Positions 48,713 through 60,640 of a DNA stretch of 64,000 nucleotides are shown here, in pieces. The notes under the pieces are model-generated. The model saw only the letters and a list, made by a program, of their open reading frames with translations. It had not been told where the DNA came from and did no database searches. The DNA lies in the NCBI GenBank assembly GCA_946807835.1, contig OX327690.1, positions 8,714,501 to 8,778,500 of the forward strand, written 5' to 3'. Position numbers and translations under genes: made by a program. This stretch comes from Ailanthus altissimus. Lineage: Eukaryota; Streptophyta; Magnoliopsida; Sapindales; Simaroubaceae. Each line of letters starts with the position of its first letter. The stretch's first letter is position 1.

Positions 48713-51462
48713 TATAATAACCAATCCTTATTAGTAGTATTGGCGCCTAAATTTCGATATAGAGCAATAAAGACACCGTAGGTTACTCAATTTTAACCCT
48801 ATTAAAAATATTTTCTTTATTGTACGCTTGAGAGATATTAGACCTAATTTGGTAATTTTACACTCAATCGGAGCGTCAGACGACCCTAGAATATTTTTGG
48901 AATTTTTCTCTATTGGCTTGAAAAAGAAAATTCTAATTTACTACATGAATTTCCATTTAAGAGTTATGTATGGAACAAGCCTTTGTTGAGAAATACAATC
49001 CATATATTAAGGAATTGACCAGTTAGAAGCAATCTCATGGATTGCCAAGTTGGAAACTCTAGTTAGTTCCTTTGACTATTCTAACTAGATAGTTACAAAG
49101 GAGCCAATTAAATATTTCCATTTGAACTAATAGCAAATTAGAAGTTTTGAGTAAGTTGAAGGGCAAAATGGTCAATTAAGGGAGCACTATATATATGTTG
49201 GAAGTTTGCAGAATTTTCAAGAAATCAAAAGCCAACACTTAGAGCAAAAAATGAGAGCAAATTCGTGCAAAGGTTGAAGGTGCTGCTAAAGCGAAATCAA
49301 GCCAAAATAAGGTTACATATGAATCCCTAAGCTCAATTGAAGCCTCAATTAGTAAAAATTCAAGAAAAAGAGGTAAGAAAAGCATTGTTTTATGAGTTTG
49401 ATAGTGAGCTTTCAAGAATGCTTCAATTGATATTCTTGTGTGTGTTCTTGGCTTAGATTGAGTTGAATTATAGTGTAGAGCTTGAAGGAGTCATCAATTT
49501 GAAGAAATTGCCAAGGTAAGAATTATGAGTTTTGGTGATTTTGATGTAGAGATTTCAATTGGTTGTAATTAGGGCTTTAGAATGAAATTGGCTTGATTTT
49601 GTTGTAATTGGAACAAGAAATTGAGAGAAGAAATGTGTTGGAACCTAGGGTGAAATTCTGCCACTTTAGGGAAGTTAGGGATTGAGTGGTGTTTTGATTG
49701 AGTTGTTGTGTGTAAATGGTGCATATTGTAAATTGAATGTATATGGTTGATAGAAAAATCAAAAATGAAGAAAATGGGACATAATTATCCATTTTAGAAA
49801 GGTGAAGGGCAATTATGTCCAACTAAGTTATAAGGCGTTCAATAATTTTCAAGGCGCCGGATGGTGAATTAGATTAGATTAAATGACTTCGTAAATAAAA
49901 ATCGAAAAGTAGTATGCATCCAGGCTTTGTATGCCGATTAGGGCGTTTAGAAGTTAAATGAGATTCTAGCGTTCGATTTAGTTCTAAATATCATTTGTGG
50001 CATGTAGGTGAAGAAATCGAGAGCGGTAATGGGAGCAGAAATCGGGAGCGAAATTGAGCGCGGAGTGGTTGTGAGTGAAAATCTGCCTTTTTCTGTTATC
50101 TTTCGTTTATTATATTTCAACATAATGAAAATGCATGTTTTATGAGTTTTCAATGCATAAATATGATTATAATCTTGATATGTATCCATAGATATGCATT
50201 TACACGTTCGGCTTAAGAAACAGTTTTAAAATTTTTGCATTATTTTAAAGGCCATTGGTACCCTCAGATTATAGTGATGGTGATTGTATTAGACTCGACC
50301 GGTATATCCCGTGCACATGGGTAGGTCTTGGGGGTGTGTCATTAACTCCGAAAAGTCAGAATGTCGAGTCATGTGAGTCACCTTATGTGTACGGGGTATT
50401 GTCTCGCTATATATATGCGATGTAGGATTCCACTGCATAGCCAGTGAGATGTCTTGAGATGTCACTGTAGGTGCTGCTAGTTGAGGTGCCCCGTGACCTA
50501 CTCACGTGTGTGGTGCTAATTGATTCGCTACGTGAGTATAGAGCTTTAGGGTTACCATTGGTACAGTTTAGAAAGAAAATGGCCGAGTGAGGATTTTACT
50601 AGTTTTTGATTTGCCGATAGCATTTATGCATTTATATGCACACAACAGTTATTATGTTATATAGATTCTGGATATTGTTTTCCAAAGATATAGATAAAAC
50701 CTGTTTGGCAAGATTTCATTAGCATATGATATTAGAAACCGTTTTACAATTTTACATCAGTTTTAAAAGCATGATTTTTGCATGTACTTTAGAATTTGCT
50801 TTCTATGCATAATGTTCTTGTAATTCAAATCTTAATTGCACTCACTGAGCTCCTTTAGCTTACTAGTTTTGTGTTTTATGTTTTCGAAACCCCCTTCCCA
50901 GGTGCAGGTCTCGGTACGCAAGCTGTTGATTCTCCTATTGTTAAGTAGTAGGCCGAATCCGAAGATCATCTTTGTACATGCAAATGTGCTAAATAACACT
51001 ATTTACTTTATGCATAATAGTTATAGGCATGTATATTTATATGTATGTTTGAACCAACAAGAAGAGATTTCAATTTTATGATGATTGTTTTTGCTTATTA
51101 TGATTATGCTCATTTTGTGATTTAAATAAAACTATTGAGTTGTGTTGGATTTGATTTGGAAAGGACCGGAGGTCCAAATTGGTAGTATCAAGAAGTGTTT
51201 TGAAATAGAAGTGATATTTCTTTACAGGTTTTATATGGATTTTTCAAAAAGCAGGGGAAACTCTGTCCGTTTTTTTTTAAAAAAATTAAGATGTCATTGT
51301 CATGTATATTATAAGACTTTCTCAGTAGTAGCAAGAACTAAAAAGGGGTTTGTCTCACGAAATTTTTTTAACTTACCCAGTTAGGTTCTGAGGAACTTCC
51401 GTCGGGGTGCCCGGCAGGACCGCTGGGATCTATAGTAGAGGGTCTCGGGTCGGGTCCTGTCA
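48713..51462 (+). mobile_element. Solo LTR, family L, copy 2 (2.75 kb) inside copia-2 leader
   Basis: Perfect duplication TTAGC at 48708-48712 and 51463-51467. It starts TATAATAACCAATCC (TG decayed to TA) and ends GGGTCGGGTCCTGTCA. Shared words with copy 1 (inverted) include GTGACCTACTCACGTG, GTACGGGGTATTGTCTCGCT, GGTTACCATTGGTACAGTTT and GAGATATTAGACCTAATTTG. No coding region. Confidence 0.93.
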
Positions 51463-51467
51463 TTAGC

Positions 51468-52256
51468 GATCTTGGGTAAGTGTATTCCAGATTAACTTAT
51501 CAATAATTAAATATATGCTACCGGCACTACCCATACACTATAGTGATCTAAGGCAATACTTTCACATATATTTGCCTTATCTCATGTTTAATCGACATAG
51601 TGCAAATTATACTGACCAAATTCCTTACATTATAACGATCTTAGGAAAGACCGATATGACCCAGCTAACACCGTATTGACAAGACAGATCATCATACAAC
51701 AATATCTCATAATGTGATATTATTCAATCTGATTAAGAGAGAATTTTAATTTAAAGACTTAATCCCCATCTCATGAGGAGGTAATTCTTAATCAGACATT
51801 TATTTCTCTGTAATCATAACTAACCTCTATCAGTATGACTCCCATTGTAGTTATCAACGCAGAAAAATAATCTCAATTTATAATACAAACTAATAACTCT
51901 TATCATTGTATCTCATAAATTAAAATTAATATGAGTAAGTGTAGTCGGCACCGTGGTGTTGGGTTCACAGTACTGCAACACTAGGGGTATAGCCCTCAGC
52001 ATTGCGGCACCCACACTTCTAGTGTTGTGGCACTCAAGACAGAGCCTGGGTGCTTACAGGGCCCAACGCTGCAGCACTGGCTTCCTAATGTTGTGGCATT
52101 GGGGACAAAATCCCCAGCGCCAAGCCCTCTGTGCTGTGGCACCCCATTGTTCCCCACCTTGGTATATCCATTTTAATACTTTGAAATGCACCATTTGACC
52201 GAAACTTCACAAACAACAATTTTAACACTCAATTTCACCCAAATGCACTAAAAAAT
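51468..52256 (-). other. copia-2 leader, LTR-proximal part, with GC-richer short repeats
   Basis: Non-coding. 51945-52160 is a degenerate minisatellite-like block of TGTTGTGGCACT, GCTGCAGCACTGG and GTGCTGTGGCACC words, giving an accidental open frame at 51953-52198. It is followed by AT-rich sequence to the primer site. Confidence 0.65.
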
Positions 52257-52268
52257 GCTCTAATATCA
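52257..52268 (-). other. copia-2 primer binding site (initiator Met tRNA)
   Basis: Reverse complement TGATATTAGAGC matches TGGTATCAGAGC at 10 of 12 bases and lies five bases inside the 5' LTR, which begins at 52274. This fixes the element orientation. Confidence 0.85.
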
Positions 52269-53318
52269 TTTTATGAGTGTTGATTATCCTATGGTGCATA
52301 CATATGAGATTATATTTATCATTACAAATTACAAAATATGCATTATGTACATATTTGTGTGTATGCAAAAGTCCGAAAATCTAATTTCTTAAGCGATAAA
52401 CATAATAAATATTTTCATATTATCTCATAATTGAAATTGTAAGGGTTTGATAAGAATTACCTTGACAAGCTTTTAGAATTTGATGAACCAGAGTCCCTCC
52501 TTGAAATGTGCTTGTTATGAATTCTAGCTCCCAATTTGGTGGGCTTGGGAAGTCTAGAATGACAACTTGATTCCAACAAAGGGTTTAACTCTTAAGCTTG
52601 TTGTGGTTACTATAAAGCTATTTGTATTGTTTATTTTGTTTCAACACTTGAAACATAAAAACAATTATATCCTTTACATGTTATGTGGTCGGATCACTTA
52701 GAGAGAAAAGAGAAGAAGATGATCTTTTTCTCAAACCTTTTTCAACACTTAAAAGAAAACTTCACTCTCTCTCATTCACTTAGCCGAAAAACACACACCC
52801 ACAAATGAGCAACTTTTTGCTCTTTTATTTTGCTTTATTTCATTTTTCCTCCAACAAGTAAGCAATGACCCACAAGTATGGCAACACTTGCCATTTTTTT
52901 TTTGTTTAAAATTGTTTACACTAAATAAAATGAAAACAAAAGCAAAAAGGATGCACTTGGCCGAATTGTGCAACCAAAGGGGAATAATTTCCTTTTTTGT
53001 ATTACACATTATGGTCCCACCATTCACTTGTTCATTTACAATTGTCTTTGATATATTTACATTAAACAAATCAAAGCCTAACAATATGTGAGTGATGGCC
53101 GAATTTCACAAGAAGAAAAGGAAATCATTTTCATTTCTTGTATTTCAAATATTGGCCCCACTTGTAAGAATTTGCCACGCTTCATTTCTTTCATATTTTT
53201 ATTTAATCAAATTAAATACAAATGAAACACATGCATAATGAACTAAACAATATTTGTTTGACTTGATTAAAATAATAATATCAAATATTATTATAAATAT
53301 TATTTTATCAATAAATAA

Positions 53319-54689
53319 AGAGACTAATTAGTCGGATGTCGAACCCACAGGATAATTTCTTCTTATTAACCAATTACTAAAATTATGTCTTCCTAATAAT
53401 TATTCAGATAAATAAAAACCTAAGAATGAATGTAGAAAATATAAAAGTAAAAACACAATGCAAAGAAAATTAGGTGATAGCAATGTAGAGAAAACCTAGG
53501 ATTAATATTATCCCTCAATATGCTTTTTAATGATTAACCATCTAATATTTAACTCACTTAGTCTTTATTATTGATCAAGACGCTAATGTATTCACAAGCC
53601 TCTTCCAAGGTCATGCAAGTATATCCTAATTTACCAAATACCTATATTCCTATGGTATTTGTAATAAATTAAGATTCATTAAGATTAGGTCTTATTGATC
53701 ATACATGCCAATTAGGTATATTCCTATCCTAAATTGAAACTTGCATATGCAACATTGAATGTTACTCTACAATCATGCATCAAATTACCTAGGTCTAAAT
53801 ATTATGATTCCTCTTCCGAGTTTATCAAAATATTACCAATTCATTCACCATATATTGGCCAAATATATTGAAGCATTAAACACAAGTAATTTAAATAATA
53901 AATGACTAAGTTTATTAAATACTAAAAGATATGGCAATTAAGCACACATATTGAGTTCAAATATTAACCCTAGAAAATAAGTTAGCTCATGGCTACAAGA
54001 GAACAGCAGTAGAAATAATTATAAATCATGATACAATTATTAGCAAACCGATATAGACGTCGAATTGCTCTTAATTGCGCTGCCTAGGAACTTTTAATGC
54101 CGAAGAACGTCTTGTATCTCTCTCTAAAGTTGCTTCAATTAAGTTCCTATTGCTCTCTAAGACTCGTGCTCTGTATTCTTGGTGCTTTTGGGTCGTCTTG
54201 GATTCTTTTCTTGAAGGTTGGGAATGAGTGGCTTTATATAGGGATTGATATGAGCTTGAAAATCTCAATTCTCGTCGGACTAGGACTCGCACTACCGCTG
54301 GCGCGCTATGCATCTGTCGCTGGGGCGACGTGTGAAAAAGCTATTACCGCTGGAGCGGTATGAGGATAGCGCTGGGGCGCTGGAGTGTCGCTGGCGCGGT
54401 GACTCTTCGGCGCTGGGGCGCTAGACGCGACTTAAGCAGGTCGTTTTTCTTATTTCGATCACTATTTCAGCGCTGGGGCGACAATGCTTGTGGCACTGGG
54501 GCGATGGACACATACTTTGAAAACTTTGCATTTTAGTCCTTGTTTTCGCTCCTTTTGCATTCTTTCTTTAAATTTCGTTCAAGTCCTATAATTAACAATA
54601 ATGTACATAAATAGCCATCTATTCTCATAAAATCATAAAATATCAATAATAAAAACATGAGAAAATATATGACAAATTTGCCCTTATCA
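53319..54689 (-). mobile_element. Solo LTR, family M, copy 2, truncated, in copia-2 LTR
   Basis: Starts TGATAAGGGC on the minus strand (54689) next to GTACT, the base string present once in the uninvaded sister LTR4. The other end is lost in a deletion at about 53318. It is homologous to 41943-43236. It carries a GC-rich block of GCTGGGGCG-type repeats at 54280-54510. Confidence 0.8.
54280..54510. repeat. GC-rich GCTGGGGCG minisatellite block in LTR
   Basis: GCTGGGGCG or GCTGG(A/C)GC(G/A) occurs about ten times with variable spacers. The homologous position in family M copy 1 (about 42985-43070) holds a different short-repeat block (TCGCCGTGGTGA, TGTAGCAGATCA), so this segment is hypervariable. 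Confidence 0.8.
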
Positions 54690-55933
54690 GTACTTAACTT
54701 TTATGTCTTGACACGTGCACATTTCGATGGATTTGAAGCAAATGTTTGATCTGTTGGAATTTACTAGATTGAACTATTCAATCCAGTATACTGCCATTGC
54801 ACACAACGAGTAAACTTCATATTGCGGGACTCCTTAGGTCCAAACCCGATTTGTCAAACGAAACTATTTTTTGAGTCAAAGATCGATGCCCCACGCACAC
54901 GTTATGGATATTACAAATTAACGCAGTAGACCATACAAGTTGATGTCATCGTGCATACATATAATCCTTCTGCCATTTGTATCCTAGATCATCACCGTTA
55001 AATCCCCATATACTCATCCATGAACTTATCTCCATACAAATCTCGATAAATAATATACGCAAGCACCTTTGCGATATTGTTTAACCCTGTGGGAGACTCT
55101 TTTTGCGGGTTTGTTACTTATGGCATAAGTATTTCTGAGATACAGTCTCAAAGCATTCGGATATACAACTCACCCATGTGAGCTGATGGGTCCTATATTT
55201 TCGTACACGGACTCCGTGAGCAGCGGACCATACATAGAAACACATAGCAATTAGACCATGAAAAGTCTCTGACATATATAGAACCAAAACATTATAGATC
55301 ACTCACAAGTCCATTATGACGCTCAGGTCAAAGGATCATGTACAGTACTCAACTCGAAAAGACCAACCATTGACGGCTTCATGGAATGTCTATTGGGGTC
55401 CTCGTTGAGCTTGTTCAGTATTCAGTCCTCACTGAATACTTGTATGCTATACGAGCTTCTAGTAAGCCCATAGTTAGTTAAGAACAACCATCTAGACCAT
55501 ATGGATATGGTCATCTACTGATCTATAATAAAAGGTTTCACCGACAGACCCGTATCGATGAATTAGATCAGGAACACCGTGTTTGAGAATACAGGTGCAT
55601 AATAACATTTATTAGTACTTATTGCAACTCCTTGCAACTATATTATTATTGATATACTCTCGGGTCTATGTCCCGTTATAGACAATGTCCTAACTCTTAG
55701 ATTTTGTTGACTTTTATAACCTACTAACTCTTAATAGTGCTAACTATTAGCAATTATAGTCTAAACTCCTTTAGGCCAGATCTGAACTCCTTCAGATCAT
55801 ACAATGTCTGTGGTATTATAAACACTGTACTATTTAATTAATGAAATTAGCGATTTAATAAAATGTAATGTATAAGTATTATAAAATAAATATTCATATA
55901 AGATGGGATGGCATTTAAGCACAAATTTTAATA

Positions 55934-56510
55934 GATATGGGGTATTCCAATTCTGTAAAATAAATGTTTCCATATAAAATCTCGAGTTCTCTTTGCTATG
56001 ATGTTTGCAAGAGGTTCAGTCTTTATCCATTTGGTGAAATAATTTATAGCTATAATTTCATATTTGGCTAACCCTATTCTGCAGGCTAGGGGGTAAATCA
56101 GGTTGAGCCCCCATTATGCAAAAATTTGGGATTATTCGTTGTTTTTAGATTTTTGGTGAAGCATGGATGTTATTGGCATACTTTTGGCATACATTGCATT
56201 TTCTAACTAGCTCCTTAGCATCATTGAATATAGTCGACCAATAATACCCCATTTGAAAAAATTTGTAAGCTAAGACTTTTGCTTTATAATGATTTTTGCA
56301 AATCCCTTTATTTATTTCACGGGGCATATATTCAGCTTCATCAAGTGCTAGGCATCTCAAGTAAGGGAGTGGGTACCTTTGTTGGTAGAAAATACAATCG
56401 ATGATGGCGTAATAGGTTACTCTATACCTCTGCTTCCTCATTTCTTTTTTTATCTTATGGCAATAAACTTTCTCGATGAAGTCTTGAATGAGGTTCAACC
56501 AACTGGGTCG
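55934..56510 (-). pseudogene. Ty3/gypsy integrase N-terminal part (broken)
   Basis: 56145-56498 carries the linker LNLIQDFIEKVYCHKI and the HHCC zinc finger: YLRCLALDEAEY, EINKGICKNH, YYWSTIFNDAKELVRKC and NVCQ. The first zinc His is Asn (usual EIHEG); the second His and both Cys are kept. 55934-56144 continues into the catalytic core (IAINYFTKWIKTEPLAN-like in mixed frames, then RIGIPH), stopping where copia-2 begins; its continuation is at 39837. Confidence 0.88.
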
Positions 56511-56514
56511 TGGA

Positions 56515-57954
56515 TTAACCTACGTGTCATTGACCTTTCATGGTGTGCTGCTAGGTGTCACTGGGTATGGTTCGATGCTTATGGAGTCCGGTGTGTACAG
56601 ATATGAGATCCGTCAGCTTCCTTATGGAGTTAGATATTCAGATTCTTCGAGACTGTATCTCAGAAAGTCTTATGGCTACAAGCAATCATCCCGGGAAAGA
56701 GTTCCGCTAGGGTGGAACAATATGACAAATGAGTTTGCACATATTGTTCAGTAAGATACAAGTCTGGAGATAGGACATGGATGAGTACTAGGGATTTGAC
56801 GGTGATAATCTATATCCCCGCACATCCAGGATATCATGACAGAAGGACTATACGTATGCGTTGTAACGTCAACTTGCATGGTTCAACGCGCTGATTTGTA
56901 TATCTGTGCCATATGCGTGGGGCATTACTCACGGACTCATAGAATAGTTCCATTTGACGAATCGGGCTTAGGACCTAGGGAGTCCCGTAATATGGAGTAT
57001 ACTCGTTGTGCACTGGGGCAGCGTACCAAATTAAATTGTTTAATCCAATAATATTTAGCACTCGTCTGTATTTAAGTGTTATATACAACAATTAGTCAAT
57101 AATTATTATTTACTATTTTTATAATGACATGTAGCGTATTGTGGACCCTCGGTTGAGTTAACCCAAATATAAAATTTAGTGAGACCCACTAAGGGGTAAA
57201 CTTGATAACTATTTATAAGGGGCAAAATGATCATTTCACCCTTTAATTATTAAATAATCAAAATATCTCTCTTATTTTATTATATAATATATTATTATAT
57301 GATATTATATATATAATAATATTATATTTTGAGTGTCAAATAGTTGGCACCCATTAGTATTATTTTATTATTATTATATAATATATTATATTAATATTTT
57401 ATTATATATATATATAAAGAGAAAGAGAGAAAGGTATGGTTTTTTGGGGTGTAGGCCATTTTGGCTGAGAAAGAGAAAATGGAAATAGAGAAAGAAGAAG
57501 AAGAGAAGAAAAAAAAAATGGAAGGGAAAAATGAAATTATTTCAATTTTTTTTTATGCTTCTATTTAGAGCAATTGTGAATTATTTCAAATTCTCTATTT
57601 CTTATCATTTTGGAGAAAATGATATAAACATACACCCGACTATTTTTGAGATTAAGAGTTAATCTCATGCTGAATATAGGGTTGCTATTCTAGCTCATCA
57701 AGCCCACCATATTGGTGACTAGAACTGCCCACGAGTTGGTCTTCATACGGACTCCAGGGATATACGTGTATAACGTTACATGTTGAGGTGAGTTTTCTAC
57801 CTTATTAATATGTTAATGTGATTAATATATTTTATTTATTGTGTTTATTACTGTTTTTATGCTTCCGCCACGTTAGAATTCGTATATGATACGTATTTAG
57901 GCAATAGACACACTTGTACATACATACACCCCACATGTCTTAGATCCGGCAACA
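56515..57954 (+). mobile_element. Truncated LTR of copia-2 family, inverted orientation
   Basis: From about 56515 (ACCTTTCATGGTGTG, ATGGAGTCCGGTGTG) to ACATGTCTTAGATCCGGCAACA at 57954 it is the reverse complement of the 58181-60504 LTR, lacking roughly the first 660 bp. The open frames inside (56488-56754, 56836-57051) are accidental. AT microsatellite at 57275-57415. The left border is a junction with gypsy integrase sequence, so a deletion or rearrangement happened there. Confidence 0.8.
57275..57415. repeat. AT-microsatellite tract
   Basis: Nearly pure A/T with TATTATATAATATAT words and a (TA)n run at about 57403-57414, inside the truncated LTR. Confidence 0.85.
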
Positions 57955-58180
57955 ACATCTTTCCCTGATAAAGTTAATCTTAACTAATACTCTCGTAAGA
58001 TAAATCCTTTTACGACTTTTTTTATTTTTATTTTTAGGGTGGTTGAGTTTAACCTATGCTCAATGGAGCAAAGATTATTCTTCTGTTGGGAGTCTGATCA
58101 AACAAGATAGTTAGGTTATGACCATTATTCTAACAATCTTCATAGATTTTGAAGTCTGACCGAACATGATGACCAAGTTG
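57955..58180. repeat. Short tandem repeats flanking solo LTR (left part)
   Basis: Units like AGTCTGATCAAACAAGATAG, then TTAGGTTATGACCATTATTC recur about every 75 bases (58087 onward and 58151 onward). They resume after the solo LTR at 60511. Confidence 0.65.
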
Positions 58181-60504
58181 TGAGTGATTTTAAACCTAAG
58201 GTACCTACATGTGGGTTTGTGTTTGTCATTCAAATATAGCATATGTATCACATACGTACATGCGTAGCGGAATATAAATTTCATAATGATAAACACAAAT
58301 AAACTTTACATGTTATCTCATAAATGTAAAATACTTCAAGATTGAGAAATAATACATTGTCAAGCCTTTGATATATTGTTGAACCGGAGTACCCGCCTTG
58401 AAGCAACCGTTCACAATTCTAGTTTCTCAACACGGTGGGCTTGAGGAAGCTAGAATAGCCACTTTTCCAACAAATGATTCAACTCTTGAATCTTTATTTC
58501 TATTTTATAGTATGGGTGACCAAAAATAGAATGAAAAATGGAAGAGGTGTTTTTGCTTTCTACACTTGAGAGAATTTTATAACACTTAACCTTTTAAAAT
58601 TCTCTCTACCATTCTCACTAATCCCTTGGCTTAATTTTCACTTAATCAATTGAGTAATATATTACTCTTTTATTTGTTTATTATTTTTTTTCATTTTCTG
58701 ACCTAATGGCATTCATTATGTTTGCCATTAGTGTTTTGTTTAAATGAATTTGGCCTTAATCTAAGTTAAATGAGAAAAACACTTTTTCGTTATTAAGAAA
58801 CATCTTAAGGCCTACATTAACAAATGCCACATATTAGTATTTTTTTAAAAATGAACTTAACCTTAATCTAGGCTAAATGAGAAAAATATTTTCTCATTAT
58901 TAAGAAACATCTTAAGGCTTACATTAACAAATGCCACCAATTTATACTTATCTTATCATTTAATTAATATTAAACAAATGATTTAATCATATTAAATCAT
59001 GATAGAAACACATGCCAATTTAAATAAAAAATTAATTGTTTGATTTCAATTTAAATAATAATATCATATATTATTATTATTATTTTATTCAATAAACATT
59101 TTAATAAATAAAATAATAATATTATTTGTCAAACAAATAAAGTCATTTTGGTAATTTCTAAATCAAACAATAGTTGGTCAACATATGCTATATGTCAGCA
59201 TCCCATTGATCAACAACTAATTGTTAACTAATTGATGTACTTAACTTTTAAGTCTTGACATATGCATGATCGGAGAAAAACCAAAGTAAATGTCTGATCT
59301 GCTGGAATTTTTTGAATCGAACTATTCAATCCGGTACCCTGCCCAGTGCACAATGAGTACACTTCATATTGCCGGACTCTCTAGATCCACTCCTAATTTG
59401 TCAAACATAACTATTTTGTGAGTCCGAGATCAATGCACCACACACACGTCACAGATATAACAAATAACTGTAGTAGACTATACAAGTTGAAGTCATAGCG
59501 TATACGTATAATCCTTCTACCAATCATATCCTGGAAGAGCAAAGATATAGATCACTACAATCAAATCCCTATGTATTTATTCGTGAACTTATCTCTAGAC
59601 ACGTATCTTCATAAACAATATATACAAACACTTTTGTAATATTATTTAACCTTGTAGGAAACTCTTTTCCTGGGTTTGTTGTTTATGGCCATAAGACTTT
59701 CTAAGATACAATCTCTGAGCATCTGGATATATATAACTCATCCATGTAAGCTAACGGATTTCATATATGTGCACACCGGACTCCATAAGTATCTGACTAT
59801 ACCCAGTGACACCTAGCGATTACACCATGAAAGGTCTGTGACATGCGTGGAACCAAAGTATGATGAATCACTTACAAGCCCACCGTGGTACTCAGGTTAA
59901 AGGACTACGTATACTACTTAACTCGAAAGGACCTTCCATTGACGGCTTTATGGGATATCTATCGAGGTCCTTGTTGAATCTGTTCAGTATTCAATCCTCA
60001 CTGAACACCTGTATGCTATACAAACTTCCAGTAAGCCCGTGGTCAGCTAAAAACAACAATCTAGGTATAGTATACACTAATCTATGTAAAAGGATTTCAC
60101 AGTCAGACTTGCATCAGTGAATTAAGACCAGGAATATATAATTTGAAAATAAACTTACATAATAACATTTTTTTAGCACCTATTTCAACTATATTATTAC
60201 TAATGTATTCTCAGGTCTTTGTATTATCACAGACAAGATTCTAACTCTTAGATTGCACTGATCAATATAACATATTAAGTCTTTAGCATTTATAGTTTTC
60301 AGTAATGCTAACTCTTAGCATTGATCTAAACTTCTTTAGACCAAATTTGAACTCCTTCAGATTATATAATGTTTGTAGCGTCACAAGCATTGAACCATTT
60401 AATAATAGTAATTAGCAATTTAACAAATAATGTACTGTATAAATATTATAAAATAAAATATTCATATAACAATAGAATAACATATGAGTACAAATCTCAA
60501 TACA
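58181..60504 (-). mobile_element. Solo LTR of copia-2 family (2.32 kb)
   Basis: Starts TGAGTGATTTTAAACC and ends AAATCTCAATACA on the + strand. It is flanked by AAGTTG at 58175-58180 and 60505-60510 (five or six matching bases). Collinear with the copia-2 LTRs. Contains no internal region. It is the best uninterrupted reference for this LTR family in the window. Confidence 0.9.
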
Positions 60505-60510
60505 AAGTTG

Positions 60511-60640
60511 TGACCAATGTTCTGACCAACTCAAAAAGAATGTAGGTCGCTTTCTTATTTAGAGTTTGACCAAACAGAGTAGTTAATTTACAACCAATGT
60601 TCTTTAGAGAAAGTGCCTATAATTCGTGGACATCCTTCCA
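60511..60640. repeat. Short tandem repeats flanking solo LTR (right part)
   Basis: TGACCAATGTTCTGACCAAC and GAGTTTGACCAAACAGAGTA, then TACAACCAATGTTC continue the unit seen at 58087-58180. Joining the two flanks at the single AAGTTG gives a continuous array. Confidence 0.65.

Larger units (their letters stand above)
39838..55933 (-). mobile_element. Ty1/copia LTR retrotransposon copia-2, nested in gypsy and itself invaded
   Basis: Defined by LTRs at 39838-43361 and 52274-55933 (each about 2.2-2.3 kb after subtracting insertions), an initiator-Met primer site at 52257-52268, and gag, protease, integrase, RT and RNase H remnants in copia order on the minus strand. It carries four LTR-type insertions: 41943-43236, 44263-45297, 48713-51462 and 53319-54689. 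It interrupts the gypsy integrase at the IIIDNG catalytic region. All coding parts are broken. Confidence 0.9.
52274..55933 (-). repeat. copia-2 5' LTR (contains nested, truncated family M LTR)
   Basis: Same start (TGAGTGTTGATTATCC) as the 3' LTR; the end is decayed to AAATTTTAATA. Alignment with sister LTRs shows that about 130 bp of host LTR around 53318 is missing, together with one end of the nested insertion. Confidence 0.9.

Noticed and set aside
51953..52198. 81-codon open frame in GC-richer sequence
   Set aside because: It is produced by the short TGTGGCAC-type repeats in the copia-2 leader.
54071..54363. Overlapping open frames on both strands in GC-rich DNA
   Set aside because: They are caused by the GCTGGGGCG repeats and adjacent LTR sequence of family M; there is no protein family match and the homologous LTR lacks the frames.
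56488..57051. Two adjacent open frames (88 and 71 codons) that look like a small gene
   Set aside because: The region aligns, inverted, with the non-coding LTR at 58181-60504, where the frames are broken.
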